Positions 29,731-39,700 of a DNA stretch of 64,000 nucleotides are shown piece after piece. A model generated the notes under the pieces. That model did not search any database. It was not told where the DNA came from and saw only the letters and a program-made list of their open reading frames with translations. The position numbers and the translations under genes are program-made. Every line of letters starts with the position of its first letter. Within the stretch, counting starts at the first letter, position 1. Origin of the DNA: Hemibagrus wyckioides (lineage: Eukaryota; Chordata; Actinopteri; Siluriformes; Bagridae); the NCBI RefSeq assembly GCF_019097595.1, contig NC_080726.1, positions 10,142,205-10,206,204 on the forward strand. Direction: 5' to 3'.

Positions 29731-29802
29731 CCCCAAAAGACCAGTGCAGATGTGATCATTTGTGGTGAATGCGTACACCAGCTCTAATCTGGTCTTTTGG
29801 GG
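29731..29802. repeat. Perfect 14-bp inverted repeat (hairpin) in complex noncoding DNA
   Basis: ccccaaaagaccag at 29731-29744 is exactly reversed and complemented at 29789-29802, with a 44-nt loop. It lies in a long low-repeat stretch (29.4-30.2 kb). Confidence 0.85.
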
Positions 29803-32361
29803 CCGTGATACCCATTAAAGTCGTATGACCATCATCGTATTGATTCCAGTGTCCTCCGAGCTTTCTGGTAGCCTTTTCGGAGCATTATCGACTGTTAATG
29901 TTGGTTCATATTCTAATCCCCTTGTTGCAAGGCACTCCCTGGTAGTAAAGTGTTATCAAAAGATTCGAAGAATTGGGAGGTGTCAGGGGAACTCATTCAA
30001 TGCCAGCAGATTTCTTAATGGAAATTCAGCTCCTCATTACAAAATGCAAACTTCCTTCTAGTGTAATCCACTCTGGAACAAGGCAGCCATTCAGAACAGG
30101 AGCTGTGTAATCTGGGGTAGACATTCGAAAGCGGCTAAAATTAGGTCCTCGCTTTATCAAACACAAGCAGCCAATTAAAATCAAATTTGTCAAATTTTAC
30201 ATTAGGTTAATCCTTTTAGAAACAGTTTGAAAGAATATCAAAAATATATGCTTGAGAACGTCTGATGTTGAAGGAAGTCTATTAACAAGAGTGTTAAACA
30301 CTGGATGAAACTGAGACTAGGCAAAGACTAAGCGAGGGTGCGGTCAAGACTTGTATGGACTAGATTCACAGGCCACCACCTGCTTTCACAGAATGAAAAC
30401 CGAATGACTCCCTGACCTGAATGAGGCGGCTTTGGCTCACGTGGAGGCAGAATGACGCAACATCAAAAACGGTATTAAAGAAGTTCGAACCGCTCCAGCA
30501 ATTATAAGATATTAAGAGTTTACAGACAGCCAAAAGAACAAAATAATTCTACAGTAAGCACGTAATAAGATAAGTAGCAATAAGATAACTCTGAAAAATG
30601 GGAAGACATTAGATCAGGTAAATGTCAGAAGGGTAATAATGGTTTACGGGATTATTCACAGACTATGAAGTTGATGGGTACAACTAAGCAGCTTCTGCCC
30701 TTCCAAATGGCATATTTTTTAACTAAAATGAAAAGATCTGTGAGCCAACAAATGGTTTACGGTAATTAACGTTCAAGTCAAACCCTTAAGCCTTTATATT
30801 TGATTAACTATGACAAAGTCCTTTGCAGCTCTAACACTAGTCCAGAGCAAGTTGGTTGTAAACACTGAAATTTGAGTTGTCTGGGTAACTGAAGTGCACA
30901 CAAGCAGAAATACATGTAAGCAAGATACAGATAAAGCTGAGGAACGTGAGATTAAACTCACATAAGCCCCTGATTCCTTTTATCACACATTTTCATCTGG
31001 CCACTCAGAGAGAAAAGCTGCTCCTAGAACACTGATTGCAATTGTGGATGAAGTAATGCTAAAAAACACTCACATTCCTTGTTGAAACCTATTTGCCACT
31101 ACAGCTGGGAGGGAAATCATTTCTGAAAATGAACACGGTGTACAAACTATGTGCAGTCCTGGAAGGTCGTTCACAATAAAACAGGAACATGCTGTTAATA
31201 TTCCACCTGCGTGGCTCAAAGTTGTGTGTTTGCTGTAACGCAGAGAGCCAACCAAAGAGATAAAAAGATATGATATGACAGAAATATTTTAGTGGAAAAC
31301 AAGCATAAAGTTTTACTGAGAAATTTAGACTAGCCATTTCAGCCATATGTTGTTTTGTTCCTATTCTACACAACATGCCAAAAGCATGGGTGTGGTCATG
31401 TAATGCAGATCTACACCTTGTATAACCAAACACAGCACAGAATGCTGAAACGGCAAAGAATTTCCCTAACATTCCAGGATTTACTTTTACATTTACTTTT
31501 AACAGCAAATCTGTAAATAGCCAACCTGAACCGAGGTTGCTCACATGGTTTATCATCATAAAGACAAAAATACAGAATTTCCGCCCCATGTTTTTAGAGG
31601 TAAATGTTTGCTTTTGTATGTGCATGTGGATAAACTGACAGAATGAAAATAAATAAGGAGATGGCAGTATACTTGCTTTATCCATCTTCCTACTCATATT
31701 TGAGTACATGCTGAATAATGCCCAGTCATCAATTTGTTTCAAGTAGAATGTACTAGTGAATGTTTTCTCCCTCTCCACACTGATATTGCACCTATTCCTA
31801 ACACCTTATGTTGTATTTTCATACAATTACATAAGTATCACAACAGTTTCTTGTTTAATGAAAGCTTGGCCAGATGGGAGAATATGGTTAAGCAGACTCA
31901 CCACACACTTGCACACATTTATCTTCGGAAAAAATAACAGATGAAGAGTAACTAATTACCAGTATCTGCATAAAAATGAACTTAATAGTAACTGCTCTTT
32001 GAGGATTAAAATAAAAAAGGTTGACTGGGCAGACATTCCACTCGGCCTTATCAGTCATTCCTGATTTGATAAACTTTTGACAGCATGACCTTAGCAGAGG
32101 AACATGGACTCATTTCTGTTCCGTTAATTCTAGTCAACAAATTCCTCAGTCTTTGACGTGCAAAACTCCTCTCTGTGTTCCCTCAGAGTTGCAGGGCTGC
32201 CAGTAAACCACATTTAGATACTGCACAGGCCAAAGAGTCTTTAAAATGACACGAATGCTTACAAGAACATGACACTCGATCATCCGGCGAAGACTTTTGG
32301 ACCAAATACAAGTTATTAACCAACATCCAAAGTCCTAGGCCATGCTACTGTCACTAACTTG

Positions 32362-32392
<31 letters not shown>

Positions 32393-33396
32393 CTCTGTGC
32401 ATAGAACATATTGCAAAACACAACGTGATTTAAAATGTTTAGGACAAGAGATTTTCCAAGAGACAAACAGACGGTGACCTTGTGAAGCGAAAGTAGGATA
32501 TTAAAATTTTCTGGCCTCTGTAAGCACAAGATGTGAGCACCTTGGCGAAAGCAATGCACCATAAACACCTCATCCAGCAAAGAAAATTCTTTCTACTCTC
32601 TTAGTGTAAAAACCTGTCGTTTTCGATTTATTGCTCTCACACAGTAAGTTAATGAAACCTTCCAAATATGTACAGAGAAAAATGGGGAACTTTGCTGGCA
32701 GAGAAAAAAAAAAAAAAAGTGTTTGCCTTTGAGATTGACAGACAGCTCGGATCGTCTCAATGCACCGAAATTCACTCTTTCCAACTTCTGACATGCTGAT
32801 AATCATACAAGGTCAAAAAAATATATATATGATAAGTGCTTTACAACAGTACTGGAAATGAACCAAGCAACCATTTAATCATGTAAGTGAAGAATGAAGG
32901 CTGAAACTGCTTTGCTTTCTATATGCACTGGGTTATCTACGTACATATATTTTGAGTGCTGGATAATGTTCTAACTAAATCTGGAATGGAGTCCATTAGA
33001 AATAACAATGGCACTGCAATGGGCTCTCCCCTTCTCCCATTTCTACACATGACAGCCATGACTGAAAGTAACACTAGTGCTGTTCTTTAAACACTCAAAC
33101 GAACAGATCTAACAAAAGAACTGGCCACACTTTAACAGGCAGATAGAAAGGAAGTAAAACAGTCATAAATGTCGTTAAAGGGCCTCGCAAAGCCTCCAGG
33201 AAAAAAAGGATCCCAAGCCCATAACACACTTCCAACATTGTGCACTAAAAGCTACATTGACTTTACTACGAGTCCACTTCTCTTCACATCAACCTGGTGT
33301 AGAAATTAATTGTGATGGTGAGAGTTTTGTTTGTTTGTTAGTTCTACAGAATTAAAAATAATAATAATAAAACATTAAGAAAGGACTGGTACATAC
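29803..33396. other. Noncoding DNA with one unusually long open frame
   Basis: Low repeat content to about 30.2 kb, then AT-rich. The 229-codon minus-strand frame at 31089-31778 is the longest in the window but has no recognisable domain (see findings). Confidence 0.5.
32366..32392. repeat. (CA)n microsatellite
   Basis: Twenty-seven nt of CA repeat. Confidence 0.95.
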
Positions 33397-33699
33397 CACA
33401 GCATTCCTGTCTGTCTTCTCCACTCCTTTTTCCTCTCGTTTAGATTCAGTAACACCAGAAATAACACTTCTCCCGTAGTCACATTTAATTTAATTATCTC
33501 CCTCTTTGTAGCTGTCCGTCTCACAATACTCTTCTCACAATGATCAATCCATGAAACAAAGTTTTCTGCGCGTTTTTTGCGCCTGTGTTGCTGTTATTGT
33601 TAGTGAAACAGAAAACAGGCGAATCAAACAGTGAAGAAAAACAAGCCGGAATGTCCGGATCTCTCTCTCCCTGTGTTTCTGCTGGGAAAGGAGGGGGGC

Positions 33700-33735
<36 letters not shown>

Positions 33736-33960
33736 GTATCGGGTTGTGTGTGTGCGCTCCCTGCGTCCAGCACGCTCTTTTCACCACTTCTTCTTATTTC
33801 CTTTGTTGTGCCCAAAAAACATCCCGACTTTTTTTTTCCGTGTCCCTCTCTTAAACGTCTCGGCCGGACGGTGCAATAAAACTCTACAGCAAGAAAGCAC
33901 AGATTTTTATCCGCAGAAAACACATCCGAGCTGACGCAACGCACAATGCAATCATTGCTG
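33397..33960 (-). other. Possible noncoding first exon of a leftward gene (candidate ARHGAP35)
   Basis: Read on the minus strand, a block beginning near 33960 ends at AATGCTGTG|gtatgt, a good donor at 33396. It holds only short frames and a (GA)n tract, as expected for a 5' UTR. The region upstream at 33960-34060 is CpG-bearing and includes a YY1-like cgccattattg. In mammals ARHGAP35 lies head-to-head with AP2S1, so this could be its first exon, with 1-33 kb as its first intron. No coding sequence in the window confirms that. An lncRNA promoter or a chance donor are alternatives. Confidence 0.3.
33703..33732. repeat. (GA)n microsatellite
   Basis: Thirty nt of uninterrupted GA inside the putative noncoding exon. 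It produces spurious low-complexity frames on both strands. Confidence 0.95.
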
Positions 33961-34060
33961 GCGGAGTGTGTGTGCGCATGAACGTGTGTGTGCGTAAGTG
34001 CGGGGTTTTTCAGCTTCCCAATAATGGCGGATCCTCTCCCGTTCCCAGCCTCTCCTCCCT
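33961..34060 (-). promoter_or_regulatory. Possible promoter of the leftward transcription unit
   Basis: A short CpG-containing stretch with a YY1-like motif (cgccattattggg on the minus strand) lies just upstream of the putative noncoding exon. It is flanked by (CA)n at 34066-34107. The call rests only on composition and position. Confidence 0.25.
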
Positions 34061-34064
34061 TCAA

Positions 34065-34065
<1 letters not shown>

Positions 34066-34107
<42 letters not shown>
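34066..34107. repeat. (CA)n microsatellite
   Basis: About 42 nt of uninterrupted CA next to the putative promoter. Confidence 0.95.
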
Positions 34108-34111
<4 letters not shown>

Positions 34112-34225
34112 AGGCAACGACAGCGCAGCCTCAGTGTGTGGCAAAGCAACACACAAATACACAAAGCCTATTAAATACTGCATATTTAAAAAAAAAAGCC
34201 TAAGAAATGAAGAACCTATTATAAC

Positions 34226-34517
34226 AACAACAACAATAATAATAATAATAATAATAATAAGTGGAAGAAAAACAAATTCGATTTTTTTTAAAAATTAATA
34301 TTAGTAGTAGTATTAAATGTGCTCGTTGCTGGAGTGTTACCTTTAATGAGTATTTTTCACTTTGAAATGTAGATATATGGTATGTTTCAGGGCCGTAAAT
34401 ACAATGATTAAAGCTTTAACATCATACACACTTTTCAGGTATATTTATTCCAATTAATTACATAATAAAGTGATTAGTATACTATTTATTATTATTATTG
34501 TTATTATTGTTGTTGTT

Positions 34518-34555
<38 letters not shown>

Positions 34556-34778
34556 AAGTAAGAAGAAAAAGAAGTTAGATTTTTTTTTAATGAATATTAG
34601 TAGTAGTATTAAATGTGCTCGTTGCTGGAGTGTTACCTTTAATGAGTATTTTTCACTTTGAAATGTGGATATATGGTATGTTTCAGGGCCGTAAATACAT
34701 TGATTAAAGCTTTAACATTATACACACTTTTCAGGTATATTTATTCCAATTAATTATATAATAAAGTGATTAGTATAC

Positions 34779-34813
<35 letters not shown>

Positions 34814-34835
34814 GTTGTTGTTGTAATAATAATAA
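34226..34835. repeat. Tandem duplication, two copies of a 296-bp unit bounded by ATT/AAT microsatellites
   Basis: The segment from 34301 recurs from 34597 with four substitutions in the first 190 or so bases. Each copy ends in (ATT)n, then (TTG)n, then (AAT)n. The microsatellite presumably mediated unequal exchange or slippage. It lies about 2 kb upstream of ap2s1 and contains no coding signal. Confidence 0.93.
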
Positions 34836-36469
34836 CGCCATTTAGTTGTAGCATTGATATCATGTCTAGTTTTTTTTTTTTTTAATCAATGTACATTTTC
34901 ATTAAAATACTGCAATTATATTGATTTTAGTTCATTCTTTTGTTTTGAGTACTTGTACTATGTCTCGGGAGACCCCCAATCTGCCTTTATTATAGCACTT
35001 AAATCCTTTTTTAATCAATGCTACAAAACAAGGGTCAGAATTATCGTCCCCAAAGGCTCTGTTGGTTATGAAAATGAAGTTTTAGAATTCAGATGTGTTT
35101 TACAGCCAAGGACATTAATCATTCTGGAGAGCACTGGAGAGAAGCGGTGCTGTGAGTCTTCAAGCTGCCATAGGATTCTTGCTGAGTAATAATTCATTTT
35201 ACCCCAGTGGCCATTAGTGATCATATAGAATTACAACATAAACCCACATTATATAATGAAATAACAGCAATGGTAAACAAATGAAACAAACAAACAAACA
35301 AATAAATAATGATGCTATTTCAAAACTTCACATCTAACCACAGCTTAATTTCTTATCACAAAATCAATGACCATTTTTTAAAAACCTCATTCAACCTGCT
35401 AGTGTGTGGGCAGAAATGATTGCTTTGATAGATTTATTTGTTCACACAACAATTGATAGAAAACAATATTTTAATGTCTGACAAAAGAAAGCACCAAAAG
35501 CACCTAAATTCATTTTACAAAAATTCTTGCTTCCACTAAGGTCTGTGTTTAACGGTGGGTTAGATATAAATAAAATTCAAGAACGAAGAATGGAGCTACA
35601 GTTATGCAAATCAAATTGACCACACAATGACCTTTAGGAAAAATTGTTATTAAATAAGTAGCACACAGATACCATTGCAACATGATTAAGGTCCATTAAA
35701 CCGTTGTGCCAGGAGACACTCAGATGTGAATAATGTAGACTGTGCACCAAAAACATTACAAAAAGATTACTGCTGTACAGTAATTGTCTTCTAAGGCATC
35801 AAAAGTCTACAAAAAAACACCCTCTTCAGCAGTAAAAACAACAAATTAAGAGAGTTCATTGCTCCTGCTTCTCTACTTAAAATATTTCAGTCCTGAGGGC
35901 CGCTGCATTCCTCACGCTCTCAGTTGTGCAATCAGAAACTCCAGTCTGGACAACGTGTCATGGTAAACAGGACAATCTCTCAGCCTGAAGCCAAACAAGC
36001 TGTTGATGAAAAGAAAATCTTAAAACCATCACTCTGAAGCTCTTGTTTCATTACTTTAATCATTAATTATAATGATTTTTATTTATTTATTATTATTATT
36101 ATTCCTGACAGAGTGGCACACAAGATCAGGAGCTCTGCAATATTTTTTTTCATGTTACACAGCCCACACAACGTGTAGAAATGACAAAAGGGTTTTGTTT
36201 TAAAAAAAGAAATAAGTTAAAAATAAATATAGGCTAGATATTTTTTCTGTCTAGACCCACACAATGTCTCAGTGGCCAAAACACGCCCACACCTCATCTA
36301 ATTATTTTAAATGATTTAATACGCTTAGATTTTAGATCAGTATTTATATCTTTAAAATACCGCAAAAACAATAATAAAAAAATAATTAAAAATGTCCACT
36401 TGGAAAACAATATCATTAAAATTTACACGTAAATAAAAGTCCAAACATTTCCCATACCCTGCCCGTCCT
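34836..36469. other. AT-rich DNA upstream of ap2s1
   Basis: Short A/T tracts and (ACAA)n/(ATT)n simple repeats. I see no gene or named mobile element. Confidence 0.5.
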
Positions 36470-36786
36470 GAGCTCTCACATGATCCTACGCATTCCAACG
36501 TCACTACATGGCGTTAAAGGCGTAATGGTACTTGTAGTTTTCTATCTGCTGTTTTCTCTTTAGCCGCCGTTGAATGACTGACGTTATAAAACTTCATTAC
36601 CCATAATCCCTCATGTTCGCCAGGCCTCTAGGAGTTCTATGTAGTGGCGATAACAGGTTAGCGGCAGGAAAAGCCGACCCATTGAAGGTCTTCTTGTTAT
36701 AAAGAAACACTTTTATGTGCAGGGATACAGATCCGCTGATTAAGTAGCGTTATTTAGCTGGGTTTGAATACCAGAGATCTGAAAAC
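36470..36786 (+). promoter_or_regulatory. ap2s1: Probable ap2s1 promoter and 5' UTR
   Basis: This stretch is richer in CpG than the AT-rich DNA on either side and runs straight into the ATG exon. At about 36595-36612 it reads attacccataatccctc, which resembles the ZNF143/SBS-type element (ACTACAATTCCCAKMATSC) common in housekeeping promoters. A related sequence, acttgtagttttc, lies at about 36530. A weak TATA-like gttataaaac is at about 36582. The transcription start cannot be fixed from sequence; it is probably between 36600 and 36720. Confidence 0.5.
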
Positions 36787-36789
36787 ATG
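36787..36789 (+). CDS. ap2s1: ap2s1 coding exon 1 (initiator Met only)
   Basis: The coding part of exon 1 is just the ATG, followed at once by the donor gtaagt at 36790. Exon 2 opens with ATT CGC TTT (Ile-Arg-Phe), which are the family's residues 2-4. The start is therefore fixed by the conserved N-terminus and by the splice site, not by an open frame. Confidence 0.93.
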
Positions 36790-39700
36790 GTAAGTTTGAT
36801 TCTGTGTTAATTAATTACTAGCATGCAATGCAGCTAGTTTAGGCTAGGTGACGTTAGCAGCCTTGCTAACCAATGTAACGATAAATGGAACATGGAGAAG
36901 TAATGGAGCGATAAAGGAAGTAATAGATCATTATTTTAACATTCGTTTTATATATTGTAATTTTAATGGCTCAGGTAAAATGACCAGAAACAAAGAGGGA
37001 ACTACAACGTAGTAATGTCTCATTATTCTGTGTTGTTGGGTTTCATTAATTAAAACATCAAGGAGCCTGATGGACATCCAGATGTGTGCAGAAAAACTCC
37101 CAGCTCAGTGTGGATTAGTATACATGCATGATCAGTGTTACTGGATAACACACCCTGACGTTTTATTCCTCTATATGTGTTGTGTGTGTGTTGTTTAATT
37201 TATTTTTGTAGATTCGCTTTATTCTGATCCAAAACCGAGCAGGAAAAACCAGACTGGCCAAATGGTACATGCAGTTTGATGATGATGAGAAGCAGAAGCT
37301 GATCGAGGAGGTCCATGCTGTAGTGACTGTCCGAGATGCCAAACACACGAACTTTGTCGAGGTAATGTTCTCCATTCTCATTTCCTACCTCTTCTTAAAG
37401 ATTTAATTTAATTCTCCTCTACAGAACATAGGGATCTAAATAAAAATCCAAATGTGCTCCTGGATCTTGTGACCAATGGACATAAGTTTGGTCACATTTC
37501 TTCCTTTCCTTACTCCCTTCCTTCCTTCCTTTTTTCCTTCCCTTTTCCTTCCTTCCTTTAAACCAGTACTGTCTGTACTTAGTCACATGCCATGATGGTT
37601 TTCCATCACTTAATAATTGTCACTACACGATCCGTACCGGAAACACGATTTGTACTGCGCATATGCAGAAATTCGTCTACTTCTTGTGTGGAGTATGACC
37701 AAACGATTTACGGCAGTTTATTTATACTGCAGGTATTTCTATAATACTGTTGTTATAATACTACTAGTAATACAATGTTATAATGTGTTGTTGGCAGCAA
37801 TTTTGCACATGCACAGAACAAAGACCGAGTCTCCGCACATGCCCAGTATAAATCGTGTTCCTGGTACGGATCGAGTAGTTACAATAATACTTATGAAAGT
37901 AAGAGTTCTCCAGAGTGAACATGGTGGTAGTCTCACATAGCCAGACTCTCCCTAGCAGCTTTTATTGGCCAAGGACAGCCCCAGAGGGAATCATGCAACC
38001 AATAACAGCTCATTTTGTTCATTATGTTAAGTGGCATGAAAATGTAAAGTCAGTGTCCCCACAAAAACAGACCAGTGTGTGATCATAGATCCATTCATTT
38101 AAGAAATGTGTGCAAATGAGTGAGTCTATACGGTGAATGAACTTTATATCATTTAAAAAATCCTGCCTTTAGCTGATCCTCCTAAGCGCTTACTGTCACA
38201 GTTGTAAACACGATGGACTCCTTCTTCTCGCAAGGTTAATAGAGCATCACGACGGATTTGTTTCCAGGCAGAACATTAAAAAAACGTGACACACACATCT
38301 CCTGGAAATCCTGTAGAATCCAATCAATCAGATGATGACTTTGAAACTCCTGAAGGTTTTCCAATTTTGTGTGCCAGCTGCATTAGCCATTCAGCCAACG
38401 GTTCACGGGCATGACATCTGAGGCTAGTGTGATGGTGATTATTGATGACCAAAATTGAATTGAAGTATTTTCCAAACTAATAGCAAATTGTGTTTGTGAG
38501 TATGTTTTCTACTGGTGCATGCATCAATTGTGAAATAATTCAAATGAAAATGCAAAGCACTGTTTGCATTTTAGTTTACATAAATGTAAATATAGTAAAA
38601 CCGAGCCATTGTTTTTGATTCTTGAGCAAGAGTATATCAAGATAACAAGAACACGTCAGCACAGTCATGTGTTCAAGACATTTTCCTTTTCGTTTGTAAA
38701 TGTGACCGACGTCACGTCCAAATAAAAACACACCCAATAGTGTACTCACACCTCCAGCACTGGTTGCTGTGCATGGCATCGGAAATGTAAATGCAGGAAT
38801 GGAAGGGAATTGCGATTCCATTTGAATGTTACCAGACTCCATAAGCAATGCCGAGGAAGTGAAACAGCATACAGGGTAATTGCTATTGCTATTTTGATAT
38901 GACGGGGTCGTAACTTATAAGACATGGGAAATGCAATTGCAAGTGGAGTTTGCTTTTGGATTTGGAATTTGGCAGACATTGTACATTCACGTAAATGAAA
39001 ATGCAAACGCTCATACACGATTTGCATTATCCTTTGAATCTTATCACAGTTTAAACGTATATAAATAGAAAACGGAAAAGTCCGGAAAATACCTCCATAA
39101 AACTGGGTCTATAGCTTATTGTATGTTAAAGTGTCTGAAGGCTCCTACTGAGCGGGTATCACAGTGCTGATCAACCCTAATGTTAACCTTAGTAAAGATT
39201 TACCAGTTTAATGGTAGTATACATGTTGACACTGAAATATAAGCACAAAATCCAAACAAATATTTACTCTTTGTGACTGAATCTCAAATCTCATTCTCTG
39301 AGGCATGTGGTGCACCGCATGCTGCCGTGCCATTATGTTAGACCCTAGGTAGTGAGTGAACACACTGAGCTGGAACTTAATGATTTGGCCCAATGTGAAG
39401 ATGGCAAGAATCAGAGATAGTTTAAGATCTTAAAGCTGGCAGGGGAAAAAAAGGACATTATTTCACTATTATTGTAGATCTTTTATGTGTACTGTGTGCT
39501 TGAAGAAAATAATGTCCGAAGAGTTTCATAACAAATAAAGTCAGTTATAAACTAATATGGGGATTTAATGGTGTGTTTCCCCCAAACACCAATCTACATC
39601 ATTGAAATTACTCAACCATTTAAAACAAACAAAAAAGACTGTATGTAGTGTATAAACACATCTCCTGATCATGTGTTTCTCTGCACCACAGTTCAGGAAC

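Noticed and set aside
1..33396. Coding exons of ARHGAP35 or another gene in the left half
   Set aside because: No frame there shows a GTPase, FF, RhoGAP or any other domain I recognise. The link to ARHGAP35 rests only on gene order known from mammals.
33624..34106. 160-codon minus-strand frame with runs of Cys-Val and Ser-Leu
   Set aside because: The frame is kept open by the (CA)n and (GA)n microsatellites and shows no family motif. The block is better explained as promoter or noncoding exon.
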